Below, piece by piece: positions 47,868 to 59,555 of a stretch of DNA of 64,000 nucleotides (the first letter of the stretch is position 1; every line of letters starts with the position of its first letter). The translations under genes were made by a program, and so were the position numbers. The notes under the pieces were generated by a model. That model searched no databases and was not told the origin of the DNA. It saw only the letters and a program-made list of their open reading frames with translations. The stretch spans positions 3,906,001-3,970,000 of the forward strand of contig JAUPSS010000001.1 of assembly GCA_040285825.1 (NCBI GenBank). The letters are read 5' to 3'. This DNA comes from Eukaryota sp. TZLM1-RC. Lineage: Eukaryota; Metamonada: BaSk clade.

Positions 47868-50212
47868 TTTGTGAAAGTCATTTTATCAGTATTTGAAAGG
47901 TTCTACAAAATGTTCGATTTGTGGTATCAGTGGACATAATTGGAGAACATGTCTTGAAAATCAAAACAAGAGAAATTGAATTAAAATCTGCTCAAAATAT
48001 TCTCCGATGTTCCGTTCCAGTCGTTGTCGATTTCAGTTGTACCGAATTCTGACGATTTTCATTCAAATGCTTTCAGTGCTCACTCTCCTTCCCCTTTTGA
48101 AAGCAATAATCTTTGTTGTCCATTCTGCAGAAAAGCCGTTACAGATTCAAGAAATGGTCAAAAACTTTTGTTTGTACCAATTGTAAAAGTGCTGTTACTG
48201 TTAGACCAGCAATTCAGATTCCAGTGGAAGTTGGTCCCGCCGGTACAATTCCTTTTTGAATGGAAATGTGAACTTTCACATCTAAATTATACAACATTTG
48301 TGGTTTTTTGTATAAACAGAAACTACGAAACAGAGAGGCGGTAATAATCACAGAAAAGTAGTTTTCTGTCAAGTTACACTTGTGATTACGTGGCATCACG
48401 TGATACTGTAACTACTAATCTAAATACTAATAATATCTATCTGAATTGGCTCTAAGCCTGCACATTGAGTGGAGTATTTCATCCTTTTGAAACTATTTTG
48501 CAAGAAAAACCAAAAAATGTTTTACGAATATTTTGGAATGAAAAAATTGGAAAATCAAAAGTTATCCGAAAGTTGTGCTTACGTGGTCGTTGTGGAGCTG
48601 CAACACAGGTCTTGTTTTCCTCTTCATTGCCTGATGGAAATTCTGAAACTCTTGAAAAACTTCAAAAATTGCATCCTCAAAAAAAATTTAAGTGTAGCAA
48701 GCCTGATGTTTGTTTTTTTGGATTGAAGTCCAATTTCTACAATTGAAATTTCCAACGCATTTAAAGAAAACCAAAAGGAAAAGCTGCAGGTTCATCTGGA
48801 ATTTCTTTTGATATTTTGAAAATAGCGGGCTCCAGTGCTCCTGAAATTGCTGAAAATCTTTTTAATTATTTTCAACAATTATTTGTTTTGAGAATTGACC
48901 CTCCTTTTGAATTATTAGCTGCACGTTTGATTGTTTTAGTAAAGCCAGGTAATCGAATTAAACCTGATGGTGTACGCCCCATTGCCGTTGGTGAATCTTT
49001 ATCTCGTTTGTTGGTATCGATTGTATTTGATCGAGTCAAAGACAAAGCTTCTAAATTTTTGAATCCTCATCAATTTGGAATTAAAACAAATGATGGTGCT
49101 TCTGTTATTGCTCTTGCATCTGATATTTTTTTAATCCAGGGGATAATAATTCAATTTTTAATCTGGACTGCAAAAATGCTTTTAATTCTGTAAAAGGAAA
49201 AGCAATTTTTGTGGTAATTAAATCTAATTTTCCTGAGCTGTCAAGTTTTTTCCACCACTATTGTGGTAAAGCATCAGATTTAATATTTAATTCATTTGGT
49301 TCACAATCATCTTCTGGTGTAAAACAAGGTGATCCTCTACGCCCATTATTCTTTTGTTTAGCTATTCACAAAACTTTAGTTGTCATCAAGCAAAATCATT
49401 CTTCCCTAACAATAGTTGCTCATATGGATGATATATTTTTGATTGGTTCATTTGATTTACTGCAGTTGTTTGCACAAGATATTGCTGATTCATATGAAAA
49501 TATTGGGCTTCATCATATTGCGAGCAAATGCCTTCTGAATGGTTCTGCTGCTCAGGATCTTGTGATACACGATACAGTTGTTTCTATTACTAACTATAGT
49601 GGTGATTTTCTTAAGTTTCTTGGTTGTTGGTTAGAAAATGTGCGTTGAATTTAGAATGAATTACAAGTTATAATGGAAAAAATGAAGAATGACCTTGATT
49701 TAAATTCTTCTTTATATTTAGAAAAACATATTAAATGTTTCACCCTTAAAATTGCTACACTGGGAGAATAACAATCGTTTTGAGATCTTGCGCTCCTTCC
49801 ATAGCATTAGTTTTTTGTCGTTCCTTAACTTCATTGAAAACAGAATTTCTTGCTGATTTATTGGTTGTAGAACCAAAAGTGTTGAAAAATCACTTATTTT
49901 TTTCAGCAAATTTGGGTAATTTTGGATTTACTAAATCTTCTATTTTGTGTCAATCAGCATTATTGGGTGGAGGCAAGAATTTCATTTATGAATTTTCTCG
50001 TAGATTCCCTCCGATTGCTCATCTGTTAATTCCCAGCTGCAGTCCATATTTGAATGAGATATCTTGTGAACTCGATAGATCGCCACCACAAATTTGGACC
50101 AAATGTTTTCCCCAATCAATTCAAGAAATTCCAAACCGATCTTTTTTAATTTGCAGGTTTGTTGTAAAAAGCTTTAACAATAATTGTCAAAGATTTTGGA
50201 AAGCTTGGATTT
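47868..50212 (+). mobile_element. LINE B, near full ORF but frameshifted (R1)
   Basis: N-terminal zinc knuckle CSICGISGHNWRTC near 47,915 (CX2CX4HX4C), then a CPFC...CTNC zinc-ribbon-like pair split by a frame change (48,110-48,190). RT pieces follow: RGRCGAATQVLF (48,590), VRPIAVGESLSRL (48,975), DCKNAF-type motif A near 49,165, SSGVKQGDPLRPLFF (49,312), AHMDDIFLIG (49,420) and ALLGGGKNFIYEFSRRF (49,960). At least five frame breaks and stops make it dead. The 3' end is cut at ~50,212 by LINE D, before the zinc/endonuclease domain. Confidence 0.8.
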
Positions 50213-51189
50213 TTTTTTCAGAATTTTATTTTTATTCATCAACAAATATGAAATACACAATTAAAACTCCACATCGTCAAAACCTGCCTCCCCTACATCA
50301 AAACAATTAATTGCTAAAGATTCGGAAAATTTCCCAAAAGAAGATAGTGAATCAGAAATTAGTTTTACCATTCCCTTAAAAATAGAAAATACAATCCTGT
50401 TTTGCCAGTAAACACGATTGAAAATACTTCCAGTTCTTTCCTTTACAACTACAACAAAATCCTCAAGGAAAGCCATAGCAGCCTTACCTAGAGATCCAAG
50501 CAAAGAAAAAACAAAGGGACATAAATTATATTGGGCATGAGAATTTTCATTAACCGAGGAAATGGGTTTCGCATATTTAGCAATTTTATATTTTTCGCCT
50601 GCAAAAAGAGGATTATTTACATCCGAGTTAATGAGATGTTCGTTAGAAGAATTACAAGGGTCAATAGACATGGCGTCTAAAATAGTAAAACTACCATTTA
50701 AACCAGGAACAACTAGATCACCTCTAGTCAGACCCATAGAAGCTCTGTTGTAATGCGTACTATCAATATTGGGATCATCAAGAATTAATTTTGATAACAG
50801 CGGTTCTAAAAAGGAATCTACTCGATATAATTTGCACATTACATAAATGTGGTCCCTGACGTTATTATGCACTTTGCTTCTAAACGTAATGAAATGTTTA
50901 CAGTTCAAAAGATGAGTAAACAAAAGAGGTTTACCACATTTACAAGTTAAATGATTGGGCAAATTGTTTAGCCACAGAAAACAACGAAAACGCATGTTTA
51001 GAAGCCATTCATTGTTTTTTAACAAAAGTCCATAAACAGAGGGAACTTGAGTTACTAAAGCAGCAGCAGAACTATCACGAATATCCTTTAAAAAATTACC
51101 GAAAGCGGGATTTTTAGTTTTGGCCAAGCCAAGTATTACTTCATAATCCAAGCCTTCATATAATTTAACCAGATGGTGCTGAAGCTTTT
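50213..51189 (-). mobile_element. LINE D with intact zinc/RLE domain
   Basis: An open frame of about 310 codons runs from KKLQHHL to the C-terminus DVGEAGFDDVEF. It carries CKCGKPLLFTHLLNC (CX1CX7HX3C), RDHIYVMC and RGDLVVPGLNGSFTILD (Asp, 13 residues, Asp), the restriction-like endonuclease signature. It is 5'-truncated, and its 5' end joins the coding sequence of NTPase copy 5 at ~51,189. Its tail lies on LINE B at ~50,212. No matching TSD joins these two flanks, so the arrangement reflects recombination as well as insertion. Confidence 0.8.
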
Positions 51190-53333
51190 TGGTGACCATT
51201 ACCTCTTTCAATGGCTGATTGGATTGCAAACAGTGATGGAAGACTGATTGAAGAATCATTGTTAGAACGAACTAATGGAATGATTGCATCAACGGCTTCA
51301 GTTCTATCAGGTAATATGACGATCGTTCTGAAAATGAATGCACCTAAAAGTAAATGGAAAAAAGACTGGCTATCTGTGAGAACACTCCTATCATGAAGTA
51401 GCATTGATTCTGCAATTGAGAGAACCCATGGGGAGGTCAAACCACTAGGTGCTTCGGGTATGTAATATGATGTACAAAATGCTGCCAAAAAATGTTCCAA
51501 AAATAATGGATACAAGTTAACAAAGTATTTAACATCATTTGGTGGTTGTTGAGATCTTTGGAATTGAAACAAAAAAAGCAGCAATGCTACTGCAATTGGT
51601 TCAACCAAGATTCCAAAGGTAGTTGGTGCAACATGCGTGCTTATCAATTCCCTCAGCACCTTCGTCAGTTCATGTTGCCACTCATTATCCTTTAACTGGA
51701 GGAGAAGCTGCCATCCACAGTGAGCAATCAATGGATCAACAGTTGGGACCAGAAACGAAAAGTACTTCTGCTCTGTTCCAATATGAGCACAAGTAAAATC
51801 AACCATGGCAAATGTACAATGGACAAACTTTGTCAACACAGTTTCATGGATTGCTGTACCTTCTAGAATGACAGAAAGTATGGCTGCCATGTACTGGTCG
51901 ACATCGGTTTCACTGAAAGCGTGTTGTGCTTTTTCAACTATTTTACGTTCAAAAGAATCCCAATTGATCGAATCACGTGCATACGCAACCCACAATGGCC
52001 TACAAGAAGCTGCATTGACTAGGGAAAGTAGTGGCGAAACATCAGGACTTCTACGGGTTAGAGGGAGAAAATCATCAAAAATCTGAACCCAACCAGTAGA
52101 GACTGGGGGTAAAGTAGTACCACTGCGTACTTCATCCACCATATAGTCATTTTTACCAGGTGTAAACGGTCTATAAGACAAGGACTTGACAACATCATGA
52201 CAAAAGTGATGTAGAGCAGTATGAGTTCCAGCAACAATTACGATCAGTTGTATTCCTGATAGGAGTAAGTTTCTAGCAGCATGTCGCCAACAACGGAAGA
52301 AATTCCAATCACAATCCAAACCATCACTAGCCTCGTTAAAGTAGGCTTTGGTGCGAATAGATCCGAAACTCGTACCAATAAGTGAACTAACCTCATCTGA
52401 AAATAAAACATATTTGGTTGAATTTAAAAGGGATAGCGAATTCAACATATTGGTAGTTTGGAGAGCAATATTATCTGAAGAAGTATAATATGTTGTGAAC
52501 ATCTCTCCTGCCTTGTTCACCATACTGGTTGGTAGTGTTTCAAAGTATTCCCTTTCCATAGTCTGATAGCTTTGACCAAGTTTCAGGGCAGAAGCCATCA
52601 AACACTGGCAGGCAAAAACAATACGGCGGACCCTTTGCTTTCTATCTTCAGTGTAATCATTGTACATTAACTTGCGGAAGTAACCAGTGAAATCAGCAGT
52701 AGCAAGAGGCTCTGTCCTCAGTACAGAATCAGAACCTTCCGTTGAGAATCTAGGAAACGTGAAATATACTGCTTCTAAATCATCTCTGGACTGAATAGAC
52801 TTACATGATTCAATCATAAACCGTGTTTTACCTGTTCCTGTTGAATTGATAAATGGTAAAACGTTTGAATGATACTTATCTAATAGACGTTCTTCTTGTT
52901 CCAAATACTTCAGTAGAAGGGTGGGAAACTCGTTAAAGAACTCGGGCTTCTGATATGGCACATTCATAATGGAGAATGAGATACCTTTCATTGGTGGAGC
53001 TATGGAGGGTGCTTCTTTCTGCATTTCAAATCGCAGTTCCCCCTCATCAGTGCGAAAAGTGAGTATAATGTGTTCTTTTGGTTCTGTAACATATGAGTAA
53101 AGTGATGGGGTGTCTTTGCGAACGTAAACTCCTCTTTCAAAAGCTAATAGCAACAAATCCTTAGCTTCTTCACCAAGTTTCTGCTGTTGAAAATGATCAA
53201 GAAGATCACCAAACAGAACACTTCCATCTTCTCTCTGGTTTTGGTTCCATGCTCTCAAAAGAGTTCTATGAAAGCGTTCGAATTGATTGCTCGTCAATGT
53301 TCGGGTCGTTAAGAGACCGTCAGAAACATCCAT
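51165..53333 (-). pseudogene. Crinkler-RHS-type NTPase/putative nuclease, copy 5, 3'-truncated
   Basis: Identical in plan to copy 4 for the first ~715 residues, including Walker A, Walker B and VDAIIPL, then interrupted right after GNGHQ by LINE D DNA, which adds seven foreign residues (KASAPSG) before a stop. The QIK nuclease motif and the last 120 residues are lost. The NTPase part could still be made; a nuclease could not. Confidence 0.8.
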
Positions 53334-53789
53334 GAGGAGCTGTGTTGAGATGAATATGTTGTCGACGTTTGAGGCTAAGTATCTTTTAAAGGTTGAACTG
53401 TAAACCTAAACGGTTTTCTAGTGTTGAAAAACGATTTTGTTGAAACTAAATCAAATTTGAACTAAATATCTTCAATACAAATTAAATACAAATTAAATTT
53501 AAATTAAATTAAATTTGTATTTAATCAGCAAATCTCTTGAGTCGACGATCTTTTATATTTCTTCCTCATTAAAACAGTATTTTCGTTATCATTTCATGAA
53601 TTCTGTTGTAACAGAAATAAAGTAGTGGGTAAATTTTGTATCAATCAACTTTAAGAAATTCTTCTGATATTGAACACTTTATTATTGTTGATCACGTGAT
53701 GCATTAAATCTTCCTTTTGAGTAAAAGGGACTTACCAATTGTCTGTGTGCATGTCCTTTATTGAATGATTTGGTCAGCAACTATTACAT
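53334..53789. other. Upstream region of NTPase copy 5
   Basis: Near-identical to 44,519-44,974. No gene. Confidence 0.5.
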
Positions 53790-53802
53790 TTTCACACAAA
53801 CT

Positions 53803-54315
53803 TTTTTTTAAAACACCTGGATTTTTATTCAACAACAAATATGAAATACACAATTACAACTCCACATCCTCAAAACCTGCCTCCCCTACATCAAAGCAAT
53901 TAATTGCTAAACATTCAGAAAATTTCGCAAAAGAAGATAGTGAATCAGAAATTAGTTTTACCATTCCCTTAAAAATAGAAAATACAATAATGTTTTGCCA
54001 GTAAACACGATTGAAAATTCTTCCAGTTCTTTCCTTTACAACTACAACAAAATCCTCGAGGAAAGCCATAGCAGCCTTACCTAGAGATCCAAGCAAAGAA
54101 AAAACAAATGGAAATAAATTATATTGGGCATGAGAATTTTCATTAACCGAGGAAATGGGTTTCGCATATTTAGCAATTTTATATTTTTCGCCTGCAAGAA
54201 GAGGATTATTTACATCCGAGTTAATGAGATGTTCGTTAGAGGAATTACAAGGGTCAATAGACATGGCATCCAAAATAGTAAAACTACCATTTAAACCAGG
54301 AACAAAAGAACTGTA
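53803..54315 (-). mobile_element. LINE D, 5'-truncated insertion with 13-bp TSD (R2)
   Basis: Block copy of 44,988-45,500. TSD TTTCACACAAACT at 53,790-53,802 and 54,316-54,328. Confidence 0.85.
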
Positions 54316-54333
54316 TTTCACACAAACTGTATA

Positions 54334-55165
54334 TGTTGTTGTCGAACTTAAATTGAATTAGTAGGTTTCTATGTATTTTGACTGATGACGTGATACTCGT
54401 TTATGAATCAGTTTTATTAATAAACTTAGATTTCTCTCTCTCCCCTTCGTGTGTTCATCTGCCTAACGGCATCAATAATTATTGGCCCTTCTTATTTCAG
54501 ATGACTGTTCCCTCTGTTAACCTGACGTCTCTTTCTTCCATGGAAGTTGAAAGTGTTCTTCTGTTCCTATAGAAGTAAAAGATTTATTCTTCGGTGACTC
54601 CTAAGAAAGAGCTTGTTCCAGCAAGACTCTTAGTCGATTCTTTTCTGTTAGAGTCCCTATCTCTCCAGAAATCCGACGTCTCATCCAGTGACGATGTTCT
54701 TCTCAAACATCTACAATCTGTCGTATCGTTCGTCACGTACGAAGATTGTAGTCTGGCTATGTCAGAACTGAAGCTTGATGTCCGTATTGGTGACGTCCGA
54801 GAACGCATGTCCTGTTACCTGCGATGTTTCCTCCAGGTAAAAAGTAGGGCTTTCGGACTGAAGTTGCCAGACATAGCTTTTCTGAACCGATTTGCCAGAG
54901 GAATTCTTCCCGTAGGTCTCCAACGTTCTCATACCAACGATGCACCGGAGAATTTAACAAACATCATATCTTCCCTCTATTGAGCCAGTACTGTATTTGT
55001 CCTCAGAAAAATGGAAAAAAGTAGTGTTGTTGTCGAACTTAAATTGAATTAGTAGGTTTCTATGTATTTTGACTGATGACGTGATACTCGTTTATGAATC
55101 AGTTTTATTAATAAACTTAGATTTCTCTCTCTCCCCTTCGTGTGTTCATCTGCCTAACGGCATCA
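54334..55165 (+). mobile_element. Gag-only LTR element (family 2), decayed (R2)
   Basis: LTRs at 54,334-54,474 and 55,025-55,165. The degenerate gag runs from ATG 54540 to 54,983, with the same two early stops and the same deletion as in R1. The R1/R2 duplication therefore followed the decay. Confidence 0.85.
54540..54983 (+). pseudogene. Degenerate gag of family 2 LTR element (R2)
   Basis: Copy of 45,725-46,168 with in-frame TAG at codon 11 and TAA at codon 13 and no zinc knuckle. Confidence 0.8.
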
Positions 55166-55410
55166 TAAACCGTTTTATTTCATCATTTGTTCAAACCTGC
55201 TTGAATATGATTGATGACTCTTTTGAAGACTGCCATGTTATTGAATAAAACCCTTCAGAGCGTTTGAAATCTCCGACTATCAGACCAGTGAAATAGGGTA
55301 TCCTTTTTAATTTCAAATTTGCTCAGTTTTCGCCACTATTTTTGAAATAAAAACACGTGACCAACACATGCTCCAAAAATCAACATTCAAAACAATCAAT
55401 GATGTTATTG

Positions 55411-55745
55411 CTACAATTGACAAAAGCTGCAACATAGTGGAATACAGAATACTTGTTTTGAAAAACTAAATGAAGTTTTGACCAATATAATAATTCTGGG
55501 TTCCCTTTGATACACAACAAATATATATTGGCTCTTCTGCAATATTAGTTCGATCAAAGAATCAAGTGTCACATTGTTTTGAGCAGTTGATCTTCCAAAA
55601 AAATCACTTATTCTACTCATGCTTGAACAAATACCTTACTATTAATGTTAATGAAAAAAAGTTGTCGTTAAGGCCAAAAATATAAACAACAATATTAGGT
55701 AAATCCTCAACTTTGGTGGGTTTGTAAAATAGGTAATGGCTGTAG
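55411..55745 (-). pseudogene. Degenerate RCC1-derived piece (R2)
   Basis: Copy of 46,596-46,930, broken frames with MSRISDFFGRS. Confidence 0.5.
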
Positions 55746-56065
55746 CATTGCCAAGAATTACCATTGTTGATACAATTAAGAAGAAACGATTTTAAGAGGT
55801 AAACACAAAATTTACAAAGAAAATCAACACTTAGATTTTATAAATACATCACTTCTTGAAAAGTTGAGCTTCGCCCAAATTTTTGTTAAAAGGTTTTTTA
55901 TGAACAATTAAGTTATTACTTAATTGTTCAGTTGTATTATATCTAAACTTTAATCAAGAAGATTTTTTTTTGTACAGAAAAGTTTAAATTTTGAAATGAA
56001 TGACATTTTTTAATAAAGATATAGAAAAATTGTGTCGGATGTTAATATAATAAAATAAGTCAATT
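55746..56065. other. Spacer in R2
   Basis: Copy of 46,931-47,248 with small homopolymer differences. No gene. Confidence 0.4.
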
Positions 56066-56207
56066 TGTTATAGTTACTGATAAATAAGGTTAGCAGTTAT
56101 CTCAGGATTTCACTTGATGACGTGGCACTCGTTGAAAAATGGGTTTCTTTATTAATAAACGCTCTTTTCTCTCTTTACTTCTTGGGTATTTCTGCCTAAC
56201 GGCATCA
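56066..56207 (+). repeat. Solo LTR with 4-bp TSD AATT (R2)
   Basis: Copy of 47,249-47,390. AATT at 56,062-56,065 and 56,208-56,211. Confidence 0.85.
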
Positions 56208-56235
56208 AATTATGTCGATTCTTCCTTGAATTTCA

Positions 56236-56394
56236 CTATCTCTGCATTTTATTGATTGTAAATAATTGAACTTCCACAACTAACAAAATTACCAGAACCA
56301 CCGTTTGGTCAAGGTATGCTTTGATAGGAAGAGTGACACTGTTCATATCAGCTTGGATATCCTTGGAGGAGTCTTGTGATTGTTGGTTGTCCAT
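56236..56394 (-). CDS. Dpy-30-motif-like mini-ORF (52 aa, R2)
   Basis: Same frame and sequence as 47,419-47,577, with LPIKAYLDQTVV. See that entry for the doubt about the missing second helix. Confidence 0.45.
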   Translation of the reverse strand: MDNQQSQDSSKDIQADMNSVTLPIKAYLDQTVVLVILLVVEVQLFTINKMQR

Positions 56395-56440
56395 TTTGCT
56401 TGAGAGATAAAGTTGTTAAAGATTTTCTTCAAACAATTCA

Positions 56441-56683
56441 CAATTGTTGAACTTGCACACTTGATAAACTTATAACTAATGGGACGAAATTCATTGAATC
56501 AGGATTTCCTCTACAATATCTGGATCTGCTTGCTGTCTAGCTAAAGCTTCTCTAATTCGAGTCAAAAACCGAAACAATCTACTATTAATGGCAAATGGAA
56601 TTCAAAAGCGCCAGAAAAAGATATCAAATCTTTTCATTGTTTATTCTTGAACCATTTTTTGGAAATCATTCAAAAAAGTTTCA
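56441..56683 (-). mobile_element. LINE fragment C (R2)
   Basis: Copy of 47,625-47,867, adjoining LINE B. Confidence 0.6.
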
Positions 56684-59220
56684 TTTTGTGAAAGTCATTT
56701 TATCAAAACATTGTTTCCAGATCAGTATTTGAAAGGTTCTACAAAATGTTCGATTTGTGGTATCAGTGGACATAATTGGAGAACATGTCTTGAAAATCAA
56801 AACAAGAGAAATTGAATTAAAATCTGCTCAAAATATTCTCCAATGTTCCGTTCCAGTCGTTGTCGATTTCAGTTGTACCGAATTCTGACGATTTTCATTC
56901 AAATGCTTTCAGTGCTCACTCTCCTTCCCCTTTTGAAAGCAATAATCTTTGTTGTCCATTCTGCAGAAAAGCCGTTACAGATTCAAGAAATGGTCAAAAA
57001 CTTTTGTTTGTACCAATTGTAAAGCTGCTGTTACTGTTAGACCAGCAATTCAGATTCCAGTGGAAGTTGGTCCCGCCGGTACAATTCCTTTTTGAATGGA
57101 AATGTGAACTTTCACATCTAAATTATACAACATTTGTGGTTTTTTGTATAAACAGAAACTACGAAACAGAGAGGCGGTAATAATCACAGAAAAGTAGTCC
57201 TCTGTCAAGTTACACTTGTGATTACGTGGCATCACGTGATACTGTAACTACTAATCTAAATACTAATAATATCTATCTGAATTGGCTCTAAGCCTGCACA
57301 TTGAGTGGAGTATTTCATCCTTTTGAAACTATTTTGCAAAAAAAACCAAAAAATGTTTTACGAATATTTTGGAATGAAAAAATTGGAAAATCAAAAGTTA
57401 TCCGAAAGTTGTGCTTACGTGGTCGTTGTGGAGCTGCAACACAGGTCTTGTTTTCCTCTTCATTGCCTGATGGAAATTCTGAAACTCTTGAAAAACTTCA
57501 AAAATTGCATCCTCAAAAAAAATTTAAGTGTAGCAAGCCTGATGTTTGTTTTTTTGGATTGAAGTCCAATTTCTACAATTGAAATTTCCAACGCATTTAA
57601 AGAAAACCAAAAGGAAAAGCTGCAGGTTCATCTGGAATTTCTTTTGATATTTTGAAAATAGCGGGCTCCAGTGCTCCTGAAATTGCTGAAAATCTTTTTA
57701 ATTATTTTCAACAATTATTTGTTTTGAGAATTGACCCTCCTTTTGAATTATTAGCTGCACGTTTGATTGTTTTAGTAAAGCCAGGTAATCGAATTAAACC
57801 TGATGGTGTACGCCCCATTGCCGTTGGTGAATCTTTATCTCGTTTGTTGGTATCGATTGTATTTGATCGAGTCAAAGACAAAGCTTCTAAATTTTTGAAT
57901 CCTCATCAATTTGGAATTAAAACAAATGATGGTGCTTCTGTTATTGCTCTTGCATCTGATATTTTTTTAATCCAGGGGATAATAATTCAATTTTTAATCT
58001 GGACTGCAAAAATGCTTTTAATTCTGTAAAAGGAAAAGCAATTTTTGTGGTAATTAAATCTAATTTTCCTGAGCTGTCAAGTTTTTTCCACCACTATTGT
58101 GGTAAAGCATCAGATTTAATATTTAATTCATTTGGTTCAAAATCATCTTCTGGTGTAAAACAAGGTGATCCTCTACGCCCATTATTCTTCTGTTTAGCTA
58201 TTCACAAAACTTTAGTTGTCATCAAGCAAAATCATTCTTCCTTAACAATAGTTGCTCATATGGATGATATATTTTTGATTGGTTCATTTGATTTACTGCA
58301 GTTGGTTGCACAAGATATTGCTGATTCATATGAAAATATTGGGCTTCATCATATTGCGAGCAAATGCCTTCTGAATGGTTCTGCTGCTCAGGATCTTGTG
58401 ATACACGATACAGTTGTCCCTATTACTAACTATAGTAGTGATTTTTTTAAGTTTCTTGGTTGTTGGTTAGAAAATGTGCGTTGAATTTAGAATGAATTAC
58501 AAGTTATAATGGAAAAAATGAAGAATGACCTTGATTTAAATTCTTCTTTATATTGAGAAAAACATATTAAATGTTTCACCCTTAAAATTGCTACACTGGG
58601 AGAATAGCCCACGTTTTGAGATCTTGCGCTATTTCCATAGCATTAGTTTTTTGTCGTTCCTTAACTTCATTGAAAACAGAATTTCTTGCTGATTTATTGG
58701 TTGTAGAACCAAAAATGTTGAAAAATCACTTATTTTCTTCAGCAAATTTGGGTAATTTTGGATTTACTAAATCTTCTATTTTGTGTCAATCAGCATTATT
58801 GGGTGGAGGCAAGAATTTCATTTATGAATTTTCTCGTAGATTCCCTCCGATTGCACATCTGTTAGTTCCCAGCTGCAGTCCATATTTGAATGACATATCT
58901 TGTGAACTCGATAGATTGCCACCACAAATCTGGACCAAAGGTTTTCCCCAATCAATTCAAGAAATTCCAAACCGATCTTTTTTAATTTGCAGGTTTGTTG
59001 TACAAAGCTTCAACAAAAATTGTCAAAGATTTTGGAAAGCTTGGATTTTGTTGTTAGAATTGGCCTGACCAAGACGAAGACTCCCGCTTTTGCAAATCTT
59101 TTACAAGATATGTGTGAAAGTACTTCTTCTGCCTTAGTAACAACAATTTCGCAAGTTTATGGCACTCTCACAACTGACTCAGCTTGGACTTTGAATATGA
59201 GAATTTGTTTTTTTATCTGA
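56684..59220 (+). mobile_element. LINE B, frameshifted, longer 3' end (R2)
   Basis: Same frame breaks as the R1 copy, plus 21 nt near 56,705-56,725 that R1 lacks (or lost). It retains CSICGISGHNWRTC, VRPIAVGESL, SGVKQGDPLRPLFF, AHMDDIFLIG. At 59,040 it continues past the point where R1 is cut, through VVRIGLTKTKTPAFANLLQD to NMRICFFI at 59,220, equivalent to the residues just before the zinc motif of LINEs A and D. The expected zinc/endonuclease domain is missing. Confidence 0.8.
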
Positions 59221-59555
59221 CTTGATAATTTACAAATTCACAGTTTTTAGGAGGCATGTCCTGACAAATTAATACATGAACAAATCCTATCAGCATTTGC
59301 CAATTTCAGTGTAATTTTCAAATTGTTTATTCGAAGCATAAAATTATGTGTAACTTTAAACAATCAGCAATCGATGTCAAAGATAGATGGAACTTTGTGA
59401 TGCATTTATTTAAACCAAGAGAATTGAGGATACATGAAGGATACACCTAAAATGGAAAACAAACTGCCAACGTCATCAATTTCTCTTTCAGTTCATTTAC
59501 CTTGGTATTAACGATCGCCAACCCAACCTACACTTAAGTAAATCAACCTCCTCTT
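59221..59555. other. Intergenic between R2 and the WW/BTB gene
   Basis: Unique sequence, no ORF. It holds the presumed promoter of the next gene; no clear box is identified. Confidence 0.4.
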
